Source: Culex pipiens pallens (Eukaryota > Arthropoda > Insecta > Diptera > Culicidae). From it: a stretch of 64,000 nt of DNA. Under the pieces are notes generated by a model. The model did no database searches. It had not been told where the DNA came from and worked only from the letters and a program-made list of their open reading frames with translations. The stretch spans positions 152,462,507-152,526,506 of the forward strand of contig NC_068939.1 of assembly GCF_016801865.2 (NCBI RefSeq). Direction: 5' to 3'. Position numbers and translations under genes: made by a program. Shown one piece after another: positions 11,400 through 22,454 of the stretch. How positions within the stretch are numbered: the first letter of the stretch is position 1; the number at the start of each line of letters is the position of its first letter.

Positions 11400-12905
11400 A
11401 ACCACAGTTCGGAAACAGAGCTTAAAATGTTAGCAATTTTATCAGATTTCGGCAATTCGATTTTTTTTAATCCAACTGAAACTTTTTTGGTGCCTTCGGT
11501 ATGCCTAAACAAGCCTTTTTGCATCCTAAGTTTGTCCATATAATTTTCCATACAAATTTGGCAGCTGTCCATACAAAAATGAAGTATGAAAATTTAAAAA
11601 TCCTTATCATTTGAAGGAATTTTGTGATCGATTTGGTGTCTTCGGCAAAGTTGTAGGTATGGCTAAGGCCTACACAGTTGCAAATGAAACTCGGTTAAAA
11701 ATTGTGATTTTTAATTGTCACTAAAACTTGATTTGCAAACAGATATAATAAATATAATTTCCAGGTTGTGCAAAAAATCTATGACCAAGTTTTGAATATT
11801 TAAACAAAACTGATAAAAAAAAATCAAAATATCAAACGCAATGATTTTTCAACTTCATTTTTCGTAAAATCAAATTGCAATCAAAAAGTTCTTAAGTGAA
11901 ATTTTCATAAAGTTTACAGTTTTCAAGTTATAGCCATTTTCAGAAAACTTTATCGAAAATAGCCGCAGTTTTTTTTTATAAGTTGAAATATTGGTCTTAA
12001 AATATGAAACATTCGTAAATTTTTCCGATCTTTTCGAAAACAATATTTAAAAAAAATTAATAAAAACTAAAATTTCAAAAGGGCGTACTATTTAATGTTT
12101 GGCCTTTTTGAAATGTCTGAAAATAAAAGATTGTTTTCGAAAAAATAGGAAATTTCATGAATGTTTCATATTTTAACACTGAAAATTTGCTGAGATATCA
12201 AACTTAGAAAATGGTTGGTTGTTTGGGTGAGACTTAGAAAACATCAATTTTCCTGTTTTTAAACCTTTGCATGGATATGTCTCAACAACTAAGGGTCGTA
12301 TCTTCAAAGTTCAAGAAAACAAAATATATAGAATTTTCTCAGTCATTCAAAAATATTTTTTTCAAAAATGGGCAAACATGGACACTAATTTAAAAAATGA
12401 TTACCTAAAAATGACTATAACTACAAAACGGTGCACTGTAACAAAATTTAATTAATCAAAGTTAATTATGATTGCAAATTCGATTTTACATCGAAAAATT
12501 ATGTTGAAAATTTTTTGCGACCATTATTTGGATTTTTTGGAAAAAAAACAGTATTAATTCAAAAATTCATAATTCGGTCAAAAATTTTTTGCCCATTATG
12601 GAAATGTCTGGAAAGTTGACATTTAATGTGCCCTAAAACATATCAGAAAAAAAATCGTGTTGTGCAAATTAAGTATATTTTTACCATGTACCTACAACTT
12701 TGCCAAAGACACCAAATCAGTCAAAAAATTCCTGCAAAAGATATAGATTTTAGAATTTTCATACATAATTTTTTTATGGACAGCTGTCAAATTTGTATGG
12801 AAAATTATATGAACAAACCAATGATGCAAAATGGCTTCTTTGGGCATACCGAAGGCACCAAAAAAATGTTTAGCCGGAGTAAAAAAAAAACGTTACTAAA
12901 TCCAC
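11400..12905. repeat. Palindromic repeat family A, second copy
   Basis: 11400-11690 carries the family in reverse (gccttcggtatgcc, ccatacaaatttggcagctg, cttcggcaaagttgtaggta) and 12690-12900 carries it forward (caactttgccaaagacacc, gggcataccgaaggcacc). The two halves face each other around about 12150. Confidence 0.7.
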
Positions 12906-12909
12906 CTTA

Positions 12910-13570
12910 AGGTGATTGGTGCCTTCCTTGCACCCATAAAGTGAATACACTACACAGCCTCAAAAAAGTGTATAAATAACACTTATTTTTAATCAAAATA
13001 TCTGGGATCCGGCCTCAAAAAAAATTGTATTAAAAACACTAAAGTACTTATAAATGTTGATAGGATTGTCAGATCTTCAATCTTTTGGGTTCGTTGGAAA
13101 GGTATTTTGATCACCTTTCCAAAGATTGACGCATGATAGATCCGGACAACTTTTTCATCAAAATATTTGAGATCCGGCCTCAAAAAAGTGTATAAATAAC
13201 ACTTAAGTGCTCATAAGTTTTGATGAGGTTGTCAGATCTTCAATCTTTTGAACGCGTTGGGAAGGTCTTTCAAATAACTTCCTAAAAATATATAGCATGA
13301 CGGGTTTTCTTATGAAAAACCACCCTTTTACAATCATCAGAAGTTTAGCTAAAATCGTTTTTTAGCATAACTTTTTAAGTACTTTGCTAAATTTCATAAT
13401 ATTTACTAGGGTCTTATGGGACCCCAAGACGGATCGAATGAGACCAAAACGGTCCAAATCGGTTCTGCCAGTCCGGAGATAATCGTGTGCATATTTTTCG
13501 GTGCACGGACTTACAGACATACACACGCACAGACATTTGTACAGAATTTGATTCTGAGTCGATAGTAAAT
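12910..13570. repeat. Dispersed repeat ending in ACAGACATTTGT-type sequence
   Basis: Has an internal near-duplication: 'gatccggcctcaaaaaa' and 'gtcagatcttcaatctttt' occur at about 13008-13085 and again at about 13151-13245. The tail 'gacatacacacgcacagaca' and 'tctgagtcga' resembles in reverse part of 27960-28320, suggesting a shared family. Confidence 0.5.
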
Positions 13571-13579
13571 TTTTCGAGT

Positions 13580-15300
13580 GATTTTAAAGCCTTTCCAAAA
13601 AACGATTTCGTAGAGAATTGCTCATGTTCAAGAAATTATTGTTGTCTTCAAACTAACTGTTGTAGCATATCTGAGAGATATTTATGAGCATTTTGTGAAA
13701 CTTTTTGCTTCAAACATTTAAAACTATATTTATAAATTGTAAAATTTGTTTGTATTATTTTATATCCTCCCTCCCCTGTCTGAACCAGAGTTGAGAAACA
13801 AATACTCATAATTTTTCTTCTAAAATTTGTGTCAGTTTTTGCCGAAATAGTCCGATTAAAATTTAATTATCATCATTTATTGGTGACCAAAACAATATGG
13901 GAATAAAATTTTGTAAAACCCTGATTTAAAAAAAAAAAAAACAAAAAAATAGGAAGAAATGTCTGGAATAAAACAAAAAATATAAGTTGAGGCCTTTTCA
14001 ACATTTTAACCTGTGGTTTCACATTTATGTTTCCACGATTCCAAACTAAACGTAAAATTTCCCACAAACAAACCCCGTCGCGTCTTAGAAACCCCCTCGG
14101 GGTGGTTGCCGAGCCAAAATCCGACTAACCTAATTAGCTAATCAAATTGATGACGAGTCCAGATTTCGCGCGAAACAATCGAGCTTAATTTACTGCTAAT
14201 CCAGATGCGAATCCAGATTAGATCCCCTCCCCCTCGCGGTAAGCACCGCTGGGGAAAGATGAAAGTGTATCGCTGACTTGGGCGGGTTGATGATAAATTT
14301 GCTGCGGTAGTACGGGGCAGTTCACAATTTGTCAAGATTTTGCGAGGCTGCAGCAAAGATTTACTTCAAGGGGTTGGCAGCTCAAGATCTTACAATCATC
14401 CCCTTGGGGTAGCAGTTTTATCTTCTTTTGGGGGGGAGAAGGTGTGAATCTGTATTTGAGGGGTCAGGTAAAACCCCCCGTCCGGCATCATTCCTGTTTT
14501 ATGGAGAAGGTGAGGTTTACAGGTTTAGCTTTCAGATTATTTGTGTAGCAGAGTGGAACATTACTGTACTGGAGATTTAAGTTTTTTTGTTTCAAGTAAT
14601 TTTAATGCTAAATAAAATATATGTTGGAAATGTTAACAAACAAATTAATCATAAAAATAAAAAAGTGGGATGGCTAAATAATGTGACTCACTCCTCGATA
14701 CCATATCCACAAGAAATTGGTCAAACATTTGTACAAACTTCTCTGACCATGTGCCACTTTTTGTGACATTCCAGAGATTTCACCCCAGATCTTCAAAACT
14801 AACTTCAACCCCGTTTCCTCCCTCTCAACAAAAAAGTTAGCACAAGAAATCCTGCACTTTGAAGAATGGTTAGCCATTATCTGCTTTACGGGTTCGGGGG
14901 TCCTGTTTTAGCACTTCAATTTTCCGCATCGCCGGTGCTGGCCACAACCCAAACCTAACTTTCCCTTCTTCACTTCCGCTCAACACTCGACTCACTCCTC
15001 AAAAAAGGATGGGGGAGGGGGCCTTTCCAAACAAAAGATTTTTTTCTTGCTTCTCTGTATACCGTCATTATGTCCCCCGAGGGTTGATCATTTTTATGGC
15101 TAGCAAGATGACGATAACGGGGAGTGGTTGCGGAACGGAGGAAAACAACGGGCCATGACGAAAGTTTAAAATAATAACAACCACCCAAGAAAGAGGGAGG
15201 GCAGCTCGTTGATAATATTAGCTCGTAAAACTGTCACACAAATTCTAAACCCTGCAGAGCGACGCAGTTTCTGGTGCGCTGTCTTGTTTCTTGGGGCATT
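13580..15300. other. No gene recognised
   Basis: AT-rich sequence with GC-richer islands at 14060-14360 and 14930-15180. Small frames on the minus strand have no recognisable domain. It leads into the heptamer array. Confidence 0.45.
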
Positions 15301-15305
15301 TTCAA

Positions 15306-16301
15306 CAAAAAACAAAAAACAAAAAACAAAAAACAAAAAACAAAAAACAAAAAACAAAAAACAAAAAACAAAAAAACAAAAAACAAAAAACAAAAAACAA
15401 AAAACAAAAAACAAAAAACAAAAAAACAAAAAACAAAAAACAAAAAACAAAAAACAAAAAACAAAAAACAAAAAACAAAAAACAAAAAACAAAAAACAAA
15501 AAACAAAAAACAAAAAACAAAAAACAAATAACAAATAACAAAAAACAAAAAACAAAAAACAAAAAACAAAAAACAAAAAACAAAAAACAAAAAACAAAAA
15601 ACAAAAAACAAAAAACAAAAAACAAAAAACAAAAAACAAAAAACAAAAAACAAAAAACAAAAAACAAAAAACAAAAAACAAAAAACAAAAAACAAAAAAC
15701 AAAAAACAAAAAACAAAAAACAAAAAACAAAAAACAAAAAACAAAAAACAAAAAACAAAAAACAAAAAACAAAAAACAAAAAACAAAAAAACAAAAAACA
15801 AAAAACAAAAAACAAAAAACAAAAAACAAAAAAACAAAAAAACAAAAAACAAAAAACAAAAAACAAAAAACAAAAAACAAAAAACAAAAAACAAAAAACA
15901 AAAAACAAAAAACAAAAAACAAAAAACAAAAAACAAAAAACAAAAAACAAATAACAAAAAACAAAAAACAAAAAACAAAAAACAAAAAACAAAAAACAAA
16001 AAACAAAAAACAAAAAAACAAAAAACAAAAAACAAAAAACAAAAAACAAAAAACAAAAAACAAAAAACAAAAAACAAAAAACAAAAAACAAAAAACAAAA
16101 AACAAAAAACAAAAAACAAAAAACAAAAAACAAAAAACAAAAAAAAAAAAACAAAAAACAAAAAACAAAAAACAAAAAACAAAAAACAAAAAACAAAAAA
16201 CAAAAAACAAAAAACAAAAAACAAAAAACAAAAAACAAAAAACAAAAAACAAAAAACAAAAAACAAAAAACAAAAAACAAAAAACAAAAAACAAAAAACA
16301 A
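15306..16301 (+). repeat. (CAAAAAA)n heptanucleotide array, about 1 kb
   Basis: About 140 units, mostly perfect, with scattered CAAAAAAA, CAAATAA and one longer A run near 16139-16151. The minus strand is open in all frames (Cys/Phe/Leu/Val repeats), but this is a product of the repeat, not coding. Confidence 0.98.
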
Positions 16302-16302
16302 T

Positions 16303-18440
16303 GCATGACATATCTTTCAATTTCATGAAGTTTGATACATCGGATGATAGGGTTTCTCTCATATTCCGGGAGTGTACCCAAGGGGCCACCGGTATCCGGT
16401 TCCAGATTGGTCACAATGGGTCAACGAACAACGGCATGACCGTAGATTGACATATATTTCAATTTCATGAAGTTTGATACGTCGGATGATAGGGTTTCTC
16501 TCATATTCCGGGAGTGTCCCCAAGGGGCCACCGGTAACCGGTTCCAGATTGGTCACAATGGATCAACGAACAACGGCATGACATATCTTTCAATTTCATG
16601 AAGTTTGATACGTCGGATGATAGGGTTTCTCTCATATTCCGGGAGTGTACCCAAGGGGCCACCGGTAACCGGTTCCAGATTGGTCACAATGGGTCAACGA
16701 ACAACGGCATGACCGTAGATTGACATATCTTTCAATTTCATGAAGTTTAATATGTCGGATGATAGGGTTTCTCTCATATTCCGGAAGTGTCCCCAAGGGG
16801 CCACCGGTAACCGGTTCCAGATTGGTCACAATGGGTCAACGAACAACGGCATGACCGTAGATTGACATATCTTTCAATTTCATGAAGTTTAATATGTCGG
16901 ATGATAGGGTTTCTCTCATATTCCGGAAGTGTCCCCAAGGGGCCACCGGTAACCGGTTCCAGATTGGTCACAATGGGTCAACGAACAACGGCATGACCGT
17001 AGATTGACATATCTTTCAATTTCATGAAGTTTGATACGTCGGATGATAGGGTTTCTCTCATATTCCGGGAGTGTCCCCAAGGGACCACCGGTAACCGGTT
17101 CCAGATTAGTCACAATGGGTCAACGAACAACGGCATGACCGTAGATTGACATATCTTTCAATTTCATGAAGTTTAATATGTCGGATGATAGGGTTTCTCT
17201 CATATTCCGGAAGTGTCCCCAAGGGGCCACCGGTAACCGGTTCCAGATTGGTCACAATGGGTCAACGAACAACGGCATGACCGTAGATTGACATATCTTT
17301 CAATTTCATGAAGTTTGATACGTCGGATGATAGGGTTTCTCTCATATTCCAGGAGTGTCCCCAAGGGGCCACCGGTAACCGGTTCCAGATTGGTCACAAT
17401 GGGTCAACGAACAACGGCATGACCGTAGATTGACATATCTTTCAATTTCATGAAGTTTAATATGTCGGATGATAGGGTTTCTCTCATATTCCGGAAGTGT
17501 CCCCAAGGGGCCACCGGTAACCGGTTCCAGATTGGTCACAATGGGTCAACGAACAACGGCATGACCGTAGATTGACATATCTTTCAATTTCATGAAGTTT
17601 GATACGTCGGATGATAGGGTTTCTCTCATATTCCGGGAGTGTCCCCAAGGGACCACCGGTAACCGGTTCCAGATTAGTCACAATGGGTCAACGAACAACG
17701 GCATGACCGTAGATTGACATATCTTTCAATTTCATGAAGTTTAATATGTCGGATGATAGGGTTTCTCTCATATTCCGGAAGTGTCCCCAAGGGGCCACCG
17801 GTAACCGGTTCCAGATTGGTCACAATGGGTCAACGAACAACGGCATGACCGTAGATTGACATATCTTTCAATTTCATGAAGTTTGATACGTCGGATGATA
17901 GGGTTTCTCTCATATTCCAGGAGTGTCCCCAAGGGGCCACCGGTAACCGGTTCCAGATTGGTCACAATGGGTCAACGAACAACGGCATGACCGTAGATTG
18001 ACATATCTTTCAATTTCATGAAGTTTAATATGTCGGATGATAGGGTTTCTCTCATATTCCGGAAGTGTCCCCAAGGGGCCACCGGTAACCGGTTCCAGAT
18101 TGGTCACAATGGGTCAACGAACAACGGCATGACCGTAGATTGACATATCTTTCAATTTCATGAAGTTTGATACGTCGGATGATAGGGTTTCTCTCATATT
18201 CCGGGAGTGTCCCCAAGGGACCACCGGTAACCGGTTCCAGATTAGTCACAATGGGTCAACGAACAACGGCATGACCGTAGATTGACATATCTTTCAATTT
18301 CATGATGTTTGATACGTCGGATGATAGGGTTTCTCTCATATTCCGGGAGTGTCCCCAAAGGGCCACCGGTAACCGGTTCCAGATTGGCCAGGATGGCTCA
18401 GCGATTAACGGCATTATCAAAGATGGACATATCTTTCAAT
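16303..18440. repeat. 142 bp satellite array, about 15 monomers
   Basis: Monomer words include ATTGACATATCTTTC, GTCGGATGATAGGG and the dyad CCACCGGTAACCGG. Spacing is 142 bp for most copies; one early copy lacks about 10 bp. Diagnostic variants: A (TTTAATATGTCGG, CCGGAAGTG), B (GGGACCACC with ATTAGTCAC), C (CCAGGAGTG). From about 17006 to 18283 the order is B-A-C-A-B-A-C-A-B, a 568 bp four-monomer higher-order unit. The last units diverge into single-copy-like flank. Overlapping 65-codon frames on the minus strand arise from the repeat. Confidence 0.95.
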
Positions 18441-19000
18441 TTCATGAAGTTTGATATGCAACATGATGGGTTTTCAACAAAAAATCAAATTGGCCGTTCA
18501 TCGGGTACCCGGGAACCGGTTCCAAGTTACCCGGAAGTGGCCACTAACACTCCAGAGTGGTTCTGGCAATCGTGTATTGTGTTTTTAGTAAGTTTTATGG
18601 ATCAATTTCAACTATCATGAGAGTATTGGTATCACATATACGTGAAAAACAGTAAATTATGAACTTTTCGGATGTTCCGGATTTCCGGAACCGGTAGGTC
18701 ACCTGGCCCTGATATTAATATTTGTGGTCAAAGTACACGTATACACCTGTCGAATGCAACCCGGAGCATCCTGATTGGTTGAAATTTACCGGAGATACAG
18801 GTCGTCAAAGTTGGGGTCTCAAAAAGGCCTTTTTCCGGTTTTAGCCGATTCCCAGTGGCCACAGTGACCAAATCCGGTTTTCCAGGTCGATATCGGAAAG
18901 GGGACGTTCTAAGCTTTCATTTGTGACCAAAAAAACCGGAATCGGTCAAAAACTGGATTTTTGTCGATTTTTTAAAGTTTGGGGTCGAAAAGGACCCCAA
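18441..19000. repeat. Flank of the satellite, probably part of a larger repeat
   Basis: Continues the theme of the satellite (GGTACCCGGGAACCGGTTCC-like words, ATTTCCGGAACCGG, CCAGTGGCCACAG) without tandem order. It may be the parental element from which the 142 bp unit was amplified. Confidence 0.35.
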
Positions 19001-19629
19001 TACCTTATGTGTGATTTTTTTTTAATACCAAGGGAAGGTTAAAAGGTTAGAGAAAATCCAAAGAAAGCAACGGGAGACTGCGACAAACTTTGCTCCTGCT
19101 GGTTCTAAGAAGAAAGCTTATATCAGTGTCTCCCAAATCTCCCCTTCCGATTGACACTTTTGTCAGAAAGACCCTCCCTCCAAGCTTAACGGTGCAACAG
19201 GAGTCGCCTTTTCCACCCGGCCGGGGTTGCTTGTGGCACATTAAACTAGGTTAGAGTGACGTTATCACCGCCGTAATCAGCTGGCCCACCAGTTCTGTGA
19301 TCAACTAACTAAGTCCTTGTTGCTCGCTTTTAAGGTCTAATTTCACGCTTATCCGGAAATAATCGCTACTTTCTAACCTGCTGCAGTGATTTTAAACGGT
19401 TTTTTTTTGTTTAGCGTTGATTTAAGGATGGAAGTCGAACCTTTAAAAGGGCGCCAGATCCAGGTTGGATAGGGTGGTCCAATTCTAGCGTGTTTTAAAC
19501 TTGAATGTTTTTTTTTTTTTTGAGAAAATTTGATCCTTTCAAATTAAATTTTATTGAAAAATCTTAAATTTTTGACAATTGAATAAGTTTAGCATCCAGT
19601 CACAAGGACAACACCAACCAGTGGCATCG
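19001..19629. other. No gene recognised
   Basis: Mixed-composition intergenic DNA. A short minus-strand frame at 19241-19047 has no domain. Confidence 0.4.
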
Positions 19630-19637
19630 CCCGTAAG

Positions 19638-20247
19638 CAGACTTGCATTGGCACTGCGCGCGGATAGCACGCGTGCTATTTTAGCGAATAGCACTGCGCT
19701 ATCAATCATAGCACTCGCCCTTGCACTCTAGCGACACTGGTAACTAGGACGCATTTTTCTTTTGTTTATCTGGTTTTGATTGTCATCGATCACTGGAAAG
19801 TCGTGCAAATAATTTCATCAATTTGTATCATAAAGTTTAGTGCAGTGCTTGCGTTGAAAACTTGGAAGTGAAAGGTCCATGGTTCTATTCTCTGCAAGGT
19901 TAACAAATTTTATGTTGGTGTAATAAAAGCGCCACTTTTTTTCTTTTAGATTATCGCGAAAAGTCTTTCAATATGGCATGGGAACCTGGAATTTTTACTA
20001 GATTTTCAGTACTTGGGCGAATGGATCAACGCTTGTAGCCGTTAGGGGCACAAAAAGTATCCCAGTTCATTAAAATGCACCAAATTGACCAGCAAGACTA
20101 GTGCCAACCAATTTTTTTTAAGTTTATGGGAGTGCTATAAGGGAGTGTTAAAAAATAGCACTAGCACTGTGCAATGCGCAGTGTGCGTAGAACTTGAGGT
20201 AAGTGCTAATTTGAAGTACCAGTGCAGAGCGTGCCAATGCATGTCTG
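19638..20247. mobile_element. Non-autonomous hAT-type element, 610 bp
   Basis: Perfect 8 bp target duplication CCCGTAAG at 19630-19637 and 20248-20255. Terminal repeats CAGACTTGCATTGGCAC and CAGACATGCATTGGCAC match 16/17. Subterminal GATAGCAC and AATAGCAC words recur at both ends, as in hAT transposase-binding regions. No coding capacity. Confidence 0.88.
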
Positions 20248-20255
20248 CCCGTAAG

Positions 20256-21420
20256 TATTGTGTCGTAAAATAACTTTATCGTGTCATGTCTGGATGATCT
20301 GCAGTGGGCACCAAACAACGGCCATGGCCTGCAGCCTCACGAAAGGCCATCGCTATCGCTTTCCCCCTGGAGAGGTCCTCTCTGGCCCTGGTTGGTTGAT
20401 TTCATCATCATCCGGCACCAGGACACCGAACGTCAAGTCGGTGACGGCGCTGTTGGAAAGAAAGCAAAATAAATTAAATTTTATATCTAATTAACTCGCT
20501 TAAAATTTTAATCAAGTGACAATGATTTTATTAGCGTCAGTCACTTGGGAGCTAAGCGGACTGTCACCTTGGCTACATCCTTTCATACGATAAAGTACAC
20601 ATGAAAAAGATTGAAATTTATTAAAGTAAAGCTTTAATAAATTTAAATATATTGAAGCAGTTTCCAACTCTAAACTTAGTTTTCAATGGTCGAAATAAAA
20701 TAAATCAAACCGTCAAAAAACTAAATGTCGCTCGAAAATTTGAAAAGCTCAGTCCTTCAAAGGATGAAGCGTTGCATAACTTGTACACAACCAATCTTGC
20801 TTGCACCCACTCATATTAATTTTATTGAGATAAATTACCACTCTTTAACGCTTACCGGCACGAAACCTTTTCAAACACTAGCAGAAGAGAAAAAAATATC
20901 AGAACGTGCTTCAATTAATATTGCCACACTCTTAAACACACACACTCGCATGTCGTGGTTAGATGTTATTGAGTTTCTTGAGAAGATGGACGGATAGATG
21001 GCTCTTTCAATTTTATGGTCATTTTTATGCGTTTGGTCGGTGGATTATTCGGTAGTCATGAAACGACTCTGTTTCATCCTTCTCAAATATGATGATCATT
21101 GGAAATCGATCCATTAAGGTAGACAGTCACAATTTTGTCAAAAACTTCCACATTTACTGCCAGCAACATCGCGATACTAAAATAGACAAACGTACCTTAA
21201 CCTAATCCGTTAACTGTATTGAAACTAATGGCTTGATCAGTTGTCAAGGAGGGCTAGCTCATTCCATTTTTTCAGGGCAGAGACCATTAATTAAAAGGTA
21301 GTCGTAGACCTGAGCTACTGACTACTCATCATCTCAGGGTCGGCATTACTACTAAGCGATTCAAGAGAGACTCGGAAAGGAAATAAAAATCAAGAACCAC
21401 ACTTTTCAACTTTAAATCAT
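20256..21420. other. No gene recognised
   Basis: Contains a GC-richer stretch at 20280-20470 (CTGCAG repeated twice) with short overlapping frames, then AT-rich DNA. Nothing identifiable. Confidence 0.4.
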
Positions 21421-21429
21421 GTATTTTTC

Positions 21430-22253
21430 TGTATCGTGTAAAGTGTGTGTGTGTTTTTGGGGTGAGCACTTCAAGGAATAAACGTACCGTTTTTACCAGC
21501 AGCAGCTCTCCGGGATTGAACGCCTTCGGCGTTCTCCTCTGCGTTGGCCGGTCACAGGAGCGCCCTCGACTGTGCCGCCGGAAGTCCCGTGGGGGGGGGG
21601 GGGGGGGTCGTCTTCGTTGCAGCCGAATAACGGTTGACGGCTGTTGTTGTTGCTGCGCTGGAAACCGCGAGGCAAGGTCGAGCGGGCGTTGCCGATCCTT
21701 CCTGCGGCAGGCGTCTTCCCTCGTTGTCGGAATCGGCGGACCTGGCTACTGCCAATCCGGTCGCGCCGAGAGGGGAAAATCTCCTTGACGGTGATGGCGC
21801 CCTGCGCCAGAGATTCGGGTTGGTCCTTGACGGTTAGATGTAGCCAACGGCACCGCCGCACTTACAGGGCTAGATTGACCACCGTACGGCACCGAGTTCC
21901 GGGATACGGGACAGGTATCTTCCGCGGGCACTTCCACCGGAAGGCCAAGACGTGCCCAGTAATAAACGGTACTGGCACTCCGGAACCTCGACTGCACCGC
22001 ACGAACGCCTGATATTAAAAGAGGCCGATTCTTGTCCTCGGCGTCGGAGGTAAACAACCTCCTCATTTTGGGAGGGAAAAACCCCATTTTCTATTCCTCC
22101 CACTTTTCGTGCAGTCCTGACCTAGCGCTGTCAGGATCTGCGTGTTTGCAGCGGTACGGATAACCCTTCACTGCTTGTGTCGTGTAGTGTTGTATGAACG
22201 GGAAATAAATTGAAAAGTGAAGGTTCGTTCAAGAACTGTGACCAACGGTTACA
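21430..22253 (+). mobile_element. GC-rich block resembling a retrotransposon LTR
   Basis: A sharply GC-rich island, including a 16 bp G run near 21593, in AT-rich surroundings. It has a single AATAAA near 22205 and ends ...GGTTACA followed by GTATGGTGGCG, like an LTR 3' edge followed by a primer-binding region. Frames on both strands are short. No second LTR, target duplication or gag/pol frame was seen. A solo or truncated LTR is the best guess. Confidence 0.3.
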
Positions 22254-22454
22254 GTATGGTGGCGTCGATAGCAAGTGGCAAGTTAAGGACCATTCAAAAT
22301 CAAATTAACTCCTTTTCACAAATTTGACCAAACTACCGCAATTGATGATACCCGAAACAAAAATTATTGCGAGCATGAACAACTACATAACGCTCTCCAA
22401 AAATGTCAACGTAATTTTTGAACGACCCTTTAGTGCTAATGTAAACGCTAACCA

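Noticed and set aside
15166..16389. Very long open frames (up to about 400 codons) on both strands over the heptamer array
   Set aside because: They exist only because (CAAAAAA)n has no stop in these frames; all frames are repeats of a few residues and none has a domain.
16359..18249. A series of 65-codon proteins repeated every 142 bp
   Set aside because: Products of the satellite; 142 is not a multiple of three, so the frame cannot run through the array.
16303..18440. Regularly spaced repeats suggesting a CRISPR array
   Set aside because: The units are head-to-tail with no unique spacers, in a eukaryotic context with introns.
21493..22103. Overlapping 70-120 codon frames in the GC-rich block
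   Set aside because: High GC lowers stop frequency on both strands; no gag, protease or polymerase motif was found.
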